64,000 nucleotides of DNA from Nocardiopsis sp. FR4. GTDB lineage: Bacteria; Actinomycetota; Actinomycetes; Streptosporangiales; Streptosporangiaceae. The stretch is from contig NZ_VWVV01000019.1 in NCBI RefSeq assembly GCF_009830945.1, forward strand, positions 1-64,000, given 5' to 3'. A program made the position numbers and the translations under genes. Positions 33,141-41,161 of the stretch are shown here, piece by piece (within the stretch, counting starts at the first letter, position 1; every line of letters begins with the position of its first letter). A model generated the notes under the pieces. The model ran no database searches. It saw nothing but the letters and a program-made list of their open reading frames with translations, and was not told where the DNA came from.

Positions 33141-33803
33141 CTACCGGGGTCGGCCGGTGCGCCCGCCTCCGGGGGTGGTGGCCAGGTCGGTGAGTTGGCG
33201 CACCAGCGCCTCCTCGGCCCAGGCCCGCCACCGCCGCGGTGTCCAGCCGCGGTGCACGGTGTGGAGGGTGTACACCTCCGGGCTGAGCAGGGCGAGCGCG
33301 GTGTCGGCCGCCTCCTCCACGTCCAGGCCGGGGCGCAGCGCCCCCCGGTCGGCGAGGGCGGTGGCGAACACGCGCTGCACCGCGCGGCGCTGGTCGACGT
33401 TGGTACGCCACAGTGCGGCCAGGTCGGGATCGGAGCCGGCCGCGCCGCGCACCACCTCCACCAGGGCGGCCACCCGCTCCAGGACCACCGTGGTGCCCGC
33501 CACGTGCAGGCGGATCTGCTCGCGCGCGTCCCCGGCGGCCAGGGCCCGGCGCACCCAGGGACGGTCCAGGGTGGCCACGGGCTCGGCGTCCCCGGCCACG
33601 GCCTGGTCGAGCGCCTCCTTGAGCAGGGCGGGCTTGGTGCCGAAGGAGTTGTACACGGTCTGCGCCGCCACGCCCGCCTCCCGGGCGACGCTCTGGACGC
33701 TGGTGGCGGTGTAGCCGTGCTCGGTGAAGAGGCGGGCGGCCACGGCGGCGACCCGGGCGCGGGTGGCGCGGGAGCGGGCGGCGCGCCCGTCGACGGTGTC
33801 CAT
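33141..33803 (-). CDS. TetR/AcrR-family regulator
   Basis: A 220-residue TetR-type repressor. Residues 12-58 are the DNA-binding domain (ARVAAVAARLFTEHGYTATSVQSVAREAGVAAQTVYNSFGTK); the remainder is the helical ligand/dimer domain (TetR C-terminal, with WVRRALAAGDAREQIRLHV). ATG at 33803 is chosen over a longer frame because homology starts there. Divergent from the NAD(P)-binding protein at 33910; a perfect 15-bp palindrome and a weaker copy lie in the 106-nt gap, so this protein probably represses both genes. Confidence 0.88.
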   Translation of the reverse strand: MDTVDGRAARSRATRARVAAVAARLFTEHGYTATSVQSVAREAGVAAQTVYNSFGTKPALLKEALDQAVAGDAEPVATLDRPWVRRALAAGDAREQIRLHVAGTTVVLERVAALVEVVRGAAGSDPDLAALWRTNVDQRRAVQRVFATALADRGALRPGLDVEEAADTALALLSPEVYTLHTVHRGWTPRRWRAWAEEALVRQLTDLATTPGGGRTGRPR

Positions 33804-33825
33804 GCGGCCGATTCTACGACTTGAC

Positions 33826-33865
33826 TGTAGTGGCACTACACATATCTTTATGGAGTACCACTACA
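33826..33865. promoter_or_regulatory. Two TetR-type operator copies
   Basis: Site 1, 33826-33840: TGTAGTG-G-CACTACA, a perfect palindrome. Site 2, 33851-33865: TGGAGTACCACTACA, matching site 1 at 12 of 15 positions, 25 bp away. The outermost CTGTAGTGG (33825) and CCACTACAG (33858) are also perfectly complementary. The stretch is AT-rich and sits between the two divergent starts. Confidence 0.7.
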
Positions 33866-33909
33866 GAAATCTGGGTCGGAAGGGCGAGGGCGCCCCGGAG
33901 GAGGACGGC

Positions 33910-34887
33910 ATGCGGATACTCATCCTGGGCGGGTACGGGGCCGTTGGTGCCCCAACCACCGCCCTGCTGCGCCGGGCCGGGCACACCTGCTGGACGGCCG
34001 GACGCGACCGGACCAGGGCCGACCGGCCGGTGGACCTGGCCGAGCACGGCCTGGGCGGCTACCGCGCGGCCCTGGCCGGGGCGGACGCGGTGGTCAACGC
34101 CTCCGGCGCCGAGGACCCGGCCCTGGCCGGGGCGGCGGCCGAGCACGGCGCGGCCTTCGTCGACGCCACCGCCACCACCGCCTACGTGCGGAGCCTGGAG
34201 CGGCTGGCCCCGCGCGCACCGGTCCTGCTCAGCGTCGGTCTGGCCCCGGGGCTGACCAACCTGCTGGCCGCGGACCTGCACGCCGCCGCCCCCGGCGGCA
34301 CGGAGATGGACCTGGCGGTGGCGCTGGGCGTCGGGGAACGGCACGGCGCCGCCGCCACGGCCTGGTCCTACGGTCTGCTGGGGCGCACGTTCGCCGATCC
34401 GGCCACGGGCGAGCCGGTGCGCAACCTCACCCGGCCCCGGACCTTCGACCTGCCGGGGCTGGGACGTCGGCGGCTGTACCGGGCCGACTTCTGCGACCAG
34501 CACGTGCTCACCCGCGACCTGGGCAGGCCGGTGCGCACCCGCTTCGGGGTGGACTCGCGCGCGCTCACCGCCGCCCTGGCCCTGCTCGGCCGTCTTCCGG
34601 GCGCCCGCGGCCTGCCCACCGGAATCCACCTGCCCGGCTCGGACGCCTGGGTGGTGCTCGCCCAGGCGGGTGGACACCGGCGCTGGGCGCGGGGGCGGGG
34701 CCAGTCCCTGGCCACCGCGGCCCTGACCGCCTGGGCGGTCTCGCTGGTGGGCGGACTGGATCCGGGGGTGCACCACCTGCACCGGGTGGCCGCGCTCGGC
34801 GACCTGCCCCCGGACCTGCCCCTGGACCTGGGCGCCTCCGGTCCCGCCCGCCGGGAGGACCCCGGCCGGGCTCAGGAACCCAGGTAG
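33910..34887 (+). CDS. Saccharopine-dehydrogenase-like NAD(P)-binding protein
   Basis: A 325-residue protein. The N-terminal Rossmann motif is ILGGYGAVG (residues 4-12), with ADAVVNASG and SVGLAPGLTNLLAADLH typical of the saccharopine-dehydrogenase-like/short-chain-reductase-like family. The C-terminal half has the trans-acting enoyl-reductase/saccharopine-type extension. Substrate unknown. ATG at 33910 follows GGAGGAGGA by 5 nt. It is the likely target of the divergent TetR regulator. Confidence 0.8.
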   Translation: MRILILGGYGAVGAPTTALLRRAGHTCWTAGRDRTRADRPVDLAEHGLGGYRAALAGADAVVNASGAEDPALAGAAAEHGAAFVDATATTAYVRSLERLAPRAPVLLSVGLAPGLTNLLAADLHAAAPGGTEMDLAVALGVGERHGAAATAWSYGLLGRTFADPATGEPVRNLTRPRTFDLPGLGRRRLYRADFCDQHVLTRDLGRPVRTRFGVDSRALTAALALLGRLPGARGLPTGIHLPGSDAWVVLAQAGGHRRWARGRGQSLATAALTAWAVSLVGGLDPGVHHLHRVAALGDLPPDLPLDLGASGPARREDPGRAQEPR

Positions 34888-34985
34888 CGCACCACGGCCC
34901 CCGGTGCAGCGGCCGGTGCGGTGCTCCTCCGGGCGGGGGGTGGGGTTTTCCGCAGGGTGGCGCGCACCGGGGTGAGCCTTCGTGC

Positions 34986-35528
34986 TCACGGGCGCAGCAG
35001 GTGTTCCCCGGCGAGCCGGAGGACCTCCTCCGTGGTGTACCCGGTGTGGTCCGCGACGATGAAGTGGCGGCCGATGGAGAGCGCGAACGCCAGGGTGCTG
35101 CGCGCCTCGACCTCGTCGGGGTCGTCGACGAGCTCGCCGAACACCTTCCGCAGGAACTCCATGCGCGTGTTGTCGATGCGCCGCAGGCGCGCCGCGACGG
35201 CCGCGTCCTGGCGTGCCCAGGCCCGGACCGCCAGGTCGATGCGGTGCAGGTCCTCGGAGAAGGTCAGCTGGCCGACGCGCCGGAACTTCTCGGCGGCGTC
35301 GCCGCCCTCGGCCTCGGTCTGGGCGATGACCTGCCTGGTGGAGCGCCGCTCCCACTCGTCGAGCATCTCCGTGAGCAGGGCGGAGCGTCCGGCGAAGTAC
35401 CCGTAGAACCCGCCCTTGGTCACACCGAGCCCGGCGGCGAGCGCCTCGACGCGGACCGCCTCGGGGCCTCCCCGGGCGAGGGCCTGCAGGCCCGCCTCGA
35501 TCCAGCGGGCTCGTGTCGTGCGGGTCAC
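34986..35528 (-). CDS. TetR/AcrR-family regulator
   Basis: A 180-residue repressor: HTH in residues 8-50 (GLQALARGGPEAVRVEALAAGLGVTKGGFYGYFAGR) and a helical C-terminal domain (WARQDAAVAARLRRIDNTRMEFLRKVF). GTG at 35528 without a clear ribosome site. Divergent from the DUF2867 gene at 35608; two TACG-n4-CGTA sites occupy the 79-nt gap. A short hairpin (GTGAGC/GCTCAC, 34972-34989) lies over its stop and may help end transcription. Confidence 0.88.
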   Translation of the reverse strand: MTRTTRARWIEAGLQALARGGPEAVRVEALAAGLGVTKGGFYGYFAGRSALLTEMLDEWERRSTRQVIAQTEAEGGDAAEKFRRVGQLTFSEDLHRIDLAVRAWARQDAAVAARLRRIDNTRMEFLRKVFGELVDDPDEVEARSTLAFALSIGRHFIVADHTGYTTEEVLRLAGEHLLRP

Positions 35529-35569
35529 AGCGGGAATCGTGCCACCTCCCCTGGTTCGTCCTGGCTTTA

Positions 35570-35604
35570 TACGCTACCGTACACATCAAATATACGGAGG
35601 CGTA
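35570..35604. promoter_or_regulatory. Two TetR-type half-palindromic operators
   Basis: TACG-CTAC-CGTA (35570-35581) and TACG-GAGG-CGTA (35593-35604), centres 23 bp apart, between the divergent TetR and DUF2867 genes. The second includes the GGAGG ribosome-binding sequence of the DUF2867 gene. Confidence 0.6.
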
Positions 35605-35607
35605 CAG

Positions 35608-36240
35608 ATGAGAGGCCCGGTCATGCCGAGACGCGCACAGGCCGACCACACCGAACAACCGTGGCGCGTCCACGAGTTCACGAGAGACTTCCGGGTCGAG
35701 GACGTGTGGTCCTTCCGCGCCCCCGGAGCCGGGCCGGACGACTTCCCCCGGATGCTCGCGGTGATCAGGGCCGCCGACGGCCCCCAGGAGCAGTCCTGGC
35801 CCGTGCGCTTCCTGTTCGCGGTGCGGTGGAAACTCGGCGCACTCCTGGGCTGGGACGGACCAGGGGCGGGCACCGGCGGGCGGGTCGCCTCCCTGCGCGA
35901 ACGCCTGCCCGAGGACCTCCGTGACGCTTCCCCCGGGCCGGACGAGGAGGGCTCGCCCTTCACTCCCGTCTACGAGCTCCACACCGAGTCCGCCCGCGAG
36001 CTGGCCAACAGGACCGTGCACACCGTGATGCACCTCGGCTGGGTACCCGGGGCCAGTGGCGACCATGAGTTGCGGATGACCGTCCTCGTCAAGCCCAACG
36101 GATGGCTCGGACGGCTCTACATGGCGGGCATCGCGCCCTTCCGCCACCTCGTGGTCTACCCGGCCCTGACCCGGCAGTGGGAACAGGCCTGGCGCGACCG
36201 TGGGGTGATCGCCGGGCACGGAGGGGAGAGCGCACGATGA
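35608..36240 (+). CDS. DUF2867 family protein
   Basis: A 210-residue protein of DUF2867 (START/SRPBCC-like fold): VHEFTRDFRVEDVWSFRAPG near the start, VYELHTESARELANRTVHTVMHLGWV in the centre, and WLGRLYMAGIAPFRHLVVYPALTRQWEQAW at the end. DUF2867 domains are often found with NAD(P)-binding epimerase-like proteins or alone beside regulators; no reaction is established. ATG at 35608 is 7 nt after GGAGG. Its last 4 nt overlap the start of the next gene (ATGA). Probably repressed by the divergent TetR protein. Confidence 0.8.
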   Translation: MRGPVMPRRAQADHTEQPWRVHEFTRDFRVEDVWSFRAPGAGPDDFPRMLAVIRAADGPQEQSWPVRFLFAVRWKLGALLGWDGPGAGTGGRVASLRERLPEDLRDASPGPDEEGSPFTPVYELHTESARELANRTVHTVMHLGWVPGASGDHELRMTVLVKPNGWLGRLYMAGIAPFRHLVVYPALTRQWEQAWRDRGVIAGHGGESAR

Positions 36241-36547
36241 GGCCCACCGGGCGGCTGCTCCGCTGGGCCGGCGCGATCATGCTGGTGCTGGGGGCGGGAC
36301 ACCTGTCCCTGCTGGCGTTCCTCACGTGGGAGGACGTCACCGGCTGGGTGGAGGCGGGGGTGTGGGCGGCCGTCCCGATCGCGGACGGGGGCGGTGCCCG
36401 GACGCCGGAGGCCCTCCGGAACGAGTCCGCCTTCTGGGCCGGGCCGGGGAGCTTCTCCGTGCCCCTGGTTCTCCTGGGCTGCCTGACCTGGCACCTGGCC
36501 GAACGCGGGATCACCGTGCCCGCCGGTATCGGCTGGGGCCTGGTGGC
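36237..36547 (+). pseudogene. DUF6463-like membrane protein, 3' end lost
   Basis: The ATG overlaps the DUF2867 stop, so this was the second gene of that operon. The first 100 or so codons encode a membrane protein (MRPTGRLLRWAGAIMLVLGAGHL; RNESAFWAGPGSFSVPLVLLG; ERGITVPAGIGWGLVA) of the DUF6463 type. Homology stops at 36547, where a fragment of threonyl-tRNA synthetase begins in another frame; the open frame then runs as nonsense to 36941, into the next gene. The final membrane helix of the family is missing. Confidence 0.75.
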
Positions 36548-36742
36548 GCCCGGATCCGCCGAAACCGCCTCGTCCCCTACCAGGTGGTTCTCGGGCCGCG
36601 CGAGGCCGCCGACGGGCGCCTGTCCCTGCGCCTGCGCGACGGGCGCCGCCTCGACCCCCTGCCCGCCGGGCAGGTCCTGGACCGCGTCGGCGCGCTGGTC
36701 GGCGCGCACGGCACCGAACTGTGGGACGAGGAGGTCCGCTGA
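36548..36742 (+). pseudogene. 3'-terminal fragment of a threonyl-tRNA synthetase gene
   Basis: The 64 codons from ARIRRNRLVPYQVVLGP through RLRDGRRLDPLP to AAHG-like GAHGTELWD and a TGA match the last part of the anticodon-binding domain of ThrRS, where the family has IR-x-x-x-x-x-V-P-Y-x-x-V-x-G. The catalytic and editing domains are absent and there is no start. The fragment is fused by a clean junction to the truncated DUF6463 gene, so it is the scar of a deletion or recombination between two genes. Confidence 0.75.
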
Positions 36743-36820
36743 CCGGTCCAACCGTTTCGTCCCGGGTGGGGCCCGCGCACCGATAGCCTCGGTCCCGTTC
36801 CCTGTTGCAGGAGGTGCGCG

Positions 36821-37783
36821 GTGTCCCGGACCTGGACCGCGATCGACTTCGAGACCGCCAACCACGACCGCGGCAGCGCGTGCGCGGTCGGGCTCGTGCG
36901 GGTGCGCGACGGCGTGGTCGTGGACCGCTACAGCACGCTGATCCGGCCGCCGCGGCAGGTGGGTTTCTTCTCCCGCCACAACACGGCCGTGCACGGCATC
37001 ACCGCGGCCGACGTGGCCGACGCCCCGAACTGGCCGCGGGTGCACGCGCGCATCGTGGAGTTCTGCGACGGGGATCCGCTGGTGGCGCACAACGCCGCCT
37101 TCGACATGGGGGTGCTGCGCCAGGCCTGCGGGCACACCGGGCTGTCCCACCCGGCGTGGGAGTACGCGTGCACGCTGGCGCTGTCGCGGCGCACCTGGGC
37201 CGAGCTGCCCGACCACAAGCTGCCGACCGTGTGCGCCCACATCGGCCACCGGATCACCCGCCACCACCGGGCCGACGCCGACGCCGAGGCGGCCGCGCAC
37301 ATCGTGGTCGCCGCCATGGACCGCTACGGCACCGCCTCGCTGACCGAGCTGGCCCGCGCCGCCCGGCTGGACCTGCGCCGGATGGGGGCCGCCGCGCCCC
37401 GGCCCGCCCCGGCCGCGGCGCCGCCGGCCCCCGCGGGCGGGGACCGGTTCGGCCGCTGGCAGCGCGACGCCCAGGCGCCGCTGCCCGAGCCCTCCCCCGA
37501 CGCCGACCCCTCCGGGCCGCTGTACGGGCGCACCGTGTGCGTCTCGGGCGACCTGGTCTCCATGGACAAGCCCGAGGTGTGGCGGCGCGTGGCCGAGGCG
37601 GGCGGACACCCCGCCAAGAACGTCACCCGCAAGACCGACATGCTCGTGTTGGGCCGGCACGAGGGCCCCGGCCGTACCGCCAAGCACGTGCGTGCCGAGG
37701 CCTACCGTGAGCGCGGCCAACGCATCGACTTCGTCACCGAGGCCGAGCTCCTGGCCCTGCTGGGCATGGCCACCGGTTCCTGA
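36821..37783 (+). CDS. DnaQ-like 3'-5' exonuclease with C-terminal BRCT domain
   Basis: A 320-residue DEDDh exonuclease. ExoI D8-F-E-T, ExoII HNAAFD near residue 93 and ExoIII HRADADAEA near 150 give the catalytic Asp/Glu/His set. A Pro/Ala-rich linker (190-210) leads to a BRCT domain (GRTVCVSGDLVSMDKPEVWRRV to the C-terminus). This two-domain form is common in actinobacteria and resembles the epsilon proofreading subunit without being it; a repair role is inferred. GTG at 36821 follows AGGAGGT by 6 nt. Confidence 0.88.
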   Translation: MSRTWTAIDFETANHDRGSACAVGLVRVRDGVVVDRYSTLIRPPRQVGFFSRHNTAVHGITAADVADAPNWPRVHARIVEFCDGDPLVAHNAAFDMGVLRQACGHTGLSHPAWEYACTLALSRRTWAELPDHKLPTVCAHIGHRITRHHRADADAEAAAHIVVAAMDRYGTASLTELARAARLDLRRMGAAAPRPAPAAAPPAPAGGDRFGRWQRDAQAPLPEPSPDADPSGPLYGRTVCVSGDLVSMDKPEVWRRVAEAGGHPAKNVTRKTDMLVLGRHEGPGRTAKHVRAEAYRERGQRIDFVTEAELLALLGMATGS

Positions 37784-37791
37784 ACGCGCGG

Positions 37792-37822
37792 GAGCCGCCC
37801 GCGCGTGTGACGCGGGCGGCTC
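37792..37822. terminator. Bidirectional terminator, 12-bp stem
   Basis: GAGCCGCCCGCG (37792-37803) pairs perfectly with CGCGGGCGGCTC (37811-37822); loop CGTGTGA. Between the exonuclease stop and the convergent gene ending at 37833. Confidence 0.75.
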
Positions 37823-37832
37823 GCCGGGACGG

Positions 37833-38978
37833 TCAGGCCTCCTCGCGGGACTTGGGGAAGCGCAGGACGGCGCCGTTCTCGGAGCTGGTGTGGCCGTGGT
37901 CGAGGACCTCGGTGAACTCGGCGTCGGAGACCATCGCCGAGCGCAGCATCAGCGCGCTGGCCGGAGCCCGGAACGCCGCGTCCGGGTCGTCCAGCTCCGA
38001 GGCCTTGGCCGCGACCAGCACGGGCTCGTTGGGCGAGCCCCACAGGTCGGGTTCGCCGTCGCGCTCCGCGCCCAGCAGCAGGGTGCGCACCCGCGCCTCC
38101 GAGAGCATCGGCAGGATCTGCTCGGTGCCGCGCACCGCCTGTTCGTTGGCGAGCTTCTGGTGGAAGTCGGCGAGGGCGTCGTCGTGGCCGTCGATGACGA
38201 AGTCGCGCAGCGCCTCCGCCGCCGCCTCGTGCAGGCGCTCCTCGGCGTCGGGGCCGCCCCGGCCGCCGGGCACCAGCTTGATCGGGATCTTCAGCTGGCG
38301 CTCGCCGATGTTGTCGCGCAGGAAGGCGATGGCCTCCTCGTCGCCGCCGACGAAGATGACGCGGGCGTCCACCTCGGCGACCGCGTCGCGCACGTGCTGG
38401 GCGATCCTGCTGGCGTTCTCCCGCCAGGTCTCGCGCGGGAAGTGCTTGCCGTCGAAGCGGCCGTTGTACCCGCTCAGGACCCCGGGGCCGCCCCGGCCCA
38501 TGGTGTCGATGTTGCGCAGGTCGGCGCCGGAGAACTCCTGCTCGGAGACCGGTCCGGCGGCGGGCCGGGCGGTGTAGGCGAACACCTTGGCGTTGACCCG
38601 GTCCAGCGCCACCAGCACGTGGGGCAGGTAGCGGCCCCGGTCCACGACCAGGGGCAGGGGATCGGGGACCGGCAACAGCCGGGCGTAGCTCTTTCGAGGC
38701 GCCTCGGAGAGGGTGAACGATCCCAGCAGTCGTCCCTCGGAGGCGAACAGGGAGTGTCCGTGGTTGCCGAAGGCCCGGGAGGAGCCCTCCCGCACCGCCT
38801 CCTCCAGCACGTCCAGGGTGGCCTTGTCGGCGCCCAGCGAGGACAGGTCCTCGCGCAGGTGGCGCCAGCGCAGCTCCAGTTCCTTGCCCGCGTCGGTCCG
38901 GTCACGGCTGGTGTCCAGGTGCACCGACGCGACCGGTGCGTCGCTCTCGTACAGAGGTCGCAGAAAACCCAGGTCCAT
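37833..38978 (-). CDS. BaeRF2/Vms1-type peptidyl-tRNA hydrolase-like protein
   Basis: A 381-residue cytosolic protein related to eRF1 domain 2 (Vms1/Ankzf1-like; M. tuberculosis Rv2629 is a relative). Features: FLRPLYESDAPVASVHLDTSRD at the start, VLVALDRVNAKVFAYTA in the centre, a loop GRGGPGVLSGYNGR where eRF1 has GGQ-like residues, RVIFVGGDEEAIAFLRDN and EQAVRGTEQILPMLSEARVRTLLLG. The true GGQ is not present, so hydrolase activity is uncertain. Homologues are often induced by hypoxia or translation stress. Divergent from the AraC gene across 260 nt. Confidence 0.83.
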   Translation of the reverse strand: MDLGFLRPLYESDAPVASVHLDTSRDRTDAGKELELRWRHLREDLSSLGADKATLDVLEEAVREGSSRAFGNHGHSLFASEGRLLGSFTLSEAPRKSYARLLPVPDPLPLVVDRGRYLPHVLVALDRVNAKVFAYTARPAAGPVSEQEFSGADLRNIDTMGRGGPGVLSGYNGRFDGKHFPRETWRENASRIAQHVRDAVAEVDARVIFVGGDEEAIAFLRDNIGERQLKIPIKLVPGGRGGPDAEERLHEAAAEALRDFVIDGHDDALADFHQKLANEQAVRGTEQILPMLSEARVRTLLLGAERDGEPDLWGSPNEPVLVAAKASELDDPDAAFRAPASALMLRSAMVSDAEFTEVLDHGHTSSENGAVLRFPKSREEA

Positions 38979-39097
38979 GTATCCGCGGGGCGCGTTTCCC
39001 CGCCCCGCCCACCTCCTTCACGGGGTCGGTCTGCGGGCCATCCTCGGGCCCATGCTGCTCACTCCGGGTACGCCACGTCGACCCAGACACGCTCGTT

Positions 39098-39122
39098 GCC
39101 CAAGGATTTGCTGGCCTTGGGC
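39098..39122. promoter_or_regulatory. Inverted repeat in a divergent gap
   Basis: GCCCAAGG (39098-39105) and CCTTGGGC (39115-39122) are perfectly complementary with a 9-nt loop. Because both flanking genes (Vms1-like and AraC) point away from it, an operator or attenuator is likelier than a terminator. The rest of the 260-nt gap shows nothing recognisable. Confidence 0.4.
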
Positions 39123-39238
39123 CTCCCCTACCCCGTCCGGCGCCCGGCAGTGGTGGACCGACCGCAGCGGGTCGGCAGGTGTCGGGTGCGGTGGGGCCCG
39201 AGTTCCTAACGTCGGTGGTGAACGAGGAGGAGGACACC

Positions 39239-40111
39239 ATGCTGGACCGGCTCAACCGGGCGCTGGAGAAGGTCGAGGAGGACACCGGGGCCCCGGTGGA
39301 CGCGGCGGAGATGGCGCGGATCGCGCTCACCTCCGAGCACCACCTGCGCCGCCTGTTCTCCGCGCTGGCGGGCATGCCCCTGTCGGAGTACGTGCGGCGG
39401 CGCAGGCTCACCCTGGCGGGCGCCGAGGTGCTGCACGGCACCGACAGCCTGCTCGACGTCGCGGTCCGCTACGGCTACGGGTCCGCCGAGGCCTTCGCCC
39501 GGGCCTTTCGCGCCCTGCACGGCGTGGGGCCGGGCGAGGCCCGCAGGACCGGCGCGGTGCTCACCTCCCAGCCGAGGATGACGTTTCGTCTGACCGTCGA
39601 AGGGAGCACGCCCATGCGTTACCGCATCGTGGACAAGGAGGCCTTCACCCTCGTGGGGCCCAGGGCCAGGGTGCCGTTGGTGCCCGAGGGGGAGAACCCG
39701 GCCATCACCGCGTTCGTGCGGGGTCTGGGCCGAGGGGTCCACCGGAGGCTGGCGGAGTTGTCCGACCAGGAGCCGCGCGGTGTCCTGTCGGTCACCGACA
39801 ACGTGGACTCCTCCCGGGCGGAGGGCAGCGAACTGGACTACTACCAGGCCGCGGCCACCTCCTCCCCCGCCCCGGAGGGGATGGAGACCCTGCGGGTGCC
39901 CGCGGGCACCTGGGTGGTCTTCCCCTTCGCCGGGTCCTCGGGGGACTTCCCCGAGTCGCTGCAGCGGATGTGGGCCGACGCGTTCGGGCAGTGGTTCCCC
40001 TCCCACCCCGCCTACCGGACCGCGGCGGGGCCGGAGATACTGCGGGTGGAGTACGGGGAGGACCACGCCTCCGCCGAGGGTGAGCTGTGGCTGCCCGTGG
40101 AGCGCGTCTGA
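39239..40111 (+). CDS. AraC-family regulator with GyrI-like effector domain
   Basis: A 290-residue regulator. Residues 1-105 are the two AraC helix-turn-helix motifs (DAAEMARIALTSEHHLRRLFSALAGM; LLDVAVRYGYGSAEAFARAFRALHG); residues 125-288 are a GyrI-like/BacA-type small-molecule-binding domain (RIVDKEAFTLVGPR, EGMETLRVPAGTWVVFPF, EGELWLPV). This Rob/TetD-like layout senses hydrophobic compounds or drugs. ATG at 39239 follows GGAGGAGGA. Monocistronic, ended by a strong hairpin. Confidence 0.9.
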   Translation: MLDRLNRALEKVEEDTGAPVDAAEMARIALTSEHHLRRLFSALAGMPLSEYVRRRRLTLAGAEVLHGTDSLLDVAVRYGYGSAEAFARAFRALHGVGPGEARRTGAVLTSQPRMTFRLTVEGSTPMRYRIVDKEAFTLVGPRARVPLVPEGENPAITAFVRGLGRGVHRRLAELSDQEPRGVLSVTDNVDSSRAEGSELDYYQAAATSSPAPEGMETLRVPAGTWVVFPFAGSSGDFPESLQRMWADAFGQWFPSHPAYRTAAGPEILRVEYGEDHASAEGELWLPVERV

Positions 40112-40115
40112 GGAC

Positions 40116-40163
40116 GGTGCGCGGTCCCGCGTGCGGCCCCTGCCGCACGCGGGACCGCGCACC
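40116..40163. terminator. Bidirectional terminator, 22-bp perfect stem
   Basis: 40116-40137 pairs perfectly with 40142-40163 around the loop CCCT, 4 nt after the AraC stop and 10 nt before the end of the convergent hydrolase. Its apex CGGC-CCCT-GCCG is the same as that of the terminator at 57235. Confidence 0.85.
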
Positions 40164-40173
40164 GGCCGGTCTT

Positions 40174-41019
40174 CTAGACGCGGGTGCGGCAGCGGTCCAG
40201 GAAGCGGCGCAGCACCGCGTTGAAGCGCTCGGGGCGTTCCAGGTTGGGCAGGTGCCCGGCTCCCTCGATGATCTCCACGACCGAGTCGGGGACGAGCACG
40301 TGCATGGACTCGGTGAAGTCCGGCGGGGTGAACGTGTCGTACTGACCGCCCACGAGCAGGGTCGGCGCCGACACCCGGCGCAGCAGGGGGACGTAGTCCT
40401 GGCGGCGGGCGCGGCCCAGCAGCGCCGCGGCGGCGCCCTCGGGCGGGGCCGCGTACATCATGGCCCGCACGTGGTCGGCCACCTCGGGCAGCTCCCGCAC
40501 GTTCTGGGCGGTCATCATGCCCACGAGCATCTCGTCGGTGTAGCCGCGCATGCCCTCCACGCGCAGCCGCCGGGCCAGGGCCGCGCGCGCGGCCCTGCCC
40601 TGTTCGGTCTCGGCGCGCGGGTTGGTGGCGGCCAGGGTGAGTGAGTCGACCCGGTCGGGGAAGAGGCGGTAGAGCTCCAGCGCGATCTGGCCGCCCATGG
40701 ACAGCCCCACCACGCTCACCACGTTCAGCCGCAGGTGGTCCAGCAGGGCTGCCAGGTCGCGGGCGAAGGTGTCCAGGTTGGTGGTGCCGGGCACGACGGT
40801 GCTGCCCCCGTATCCGCGCAGGTCGGGCACGATCACCCGGTAGCCGCGTCCGGCCAGCGCCCGGACCTGCGGTTCCCACATGGTGCGGTCGAAGGGGTGG
40901 CCGTGGATGAAGAGAATCGGGTACCCCGCCCCGCGGTCGGTGTAGGTGACGCTGATTCCGCGCACGGAGGCGATGTCCGGGCCGTCACTGTTCGCGGTGT
41001 TCGTCGTCTGGTGTGCCAC
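40174..41019 (-). CDS. Alpha/beta hydrolase (serine type)
   Basis: A 281-residue alpha/beta hydrolase. Oxyanion HGHPFDR (39-45), nucleophile Ser107 in VGLSMGG, acid Asp in GGQYDTFTP near 227 and base His in GAGHLPNLE near 257 complete the triad. It resembles 3-oxoadipate enol-lactonases and carboxylesterases; no pathway gene nearby decides between them. Cytosolic. Start GTG at 41019 without a clear ribosome site. In the same direction as the MFS gene upstream but separated from it by a strong hairpin. Confidence 0.85.
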   Translation of the reverse strand: MAHQTTNTANSDGPDIASVRGISVTYTDRGAGYPILFIHGHPFDRTMWEPQVRALAGRGYRVIVPDLRGYGGSTVVPGTTNLDTFARDLAALLDHLRLNVVSVVGLSMGGQIALELYRLFPDRVDSLTLAATNPRAETEQGRAARAALARRLRVEGMRGYTDEMLVGMMTAQNVRELPEVADHVRAMMYAAPPEGAAAALLGRARRQDYVPLLRRVSAPTLLVGGQYDTFTPPDFTESMHVLVPDSVVEIIEGAGHLPNLERPERFNAVLRRFLDRCRTRV

Positions 41020-41079
41020 AAAAGACGATGCTATTCAGGCACGCAAGGGGCGCTTCCACCGGGAGGGGGACAGGTGCGG

Positions 41080-41128
41080 CGCGACCGGGGGCCGGGCCGC
41101 GGGCGTTCCCGCGGTGCCCCCGGTCGCG
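41080..41128 (-). terminator. Strong two-tier hairpin after the MFS gene
   Basis: Outer stem CGCGACCGGGGGC (41080-41092) with 41116-41128, 13 bp perfect; inner stem CCGCGGG (41097-41103) with CCCGCGG (41108-41114), loop CGTT. It follows the MFS stop and precedes the hydrolase start. Confidence 0.7.
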
Positions 41129-41161
41129 TGCCCGCCGGGACGGGGCGCGCGCCGCCGTCCG

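Noticed and set aside
36548..36941. Continuation of the DUF6463 frame to 36941 as a real C-terminal domain
   Set aside because: The translation is Arg/Pro/Thr-rich nonsense that overlaps the exonuclease start; the coding frame there is that of the ThrRS fragment.
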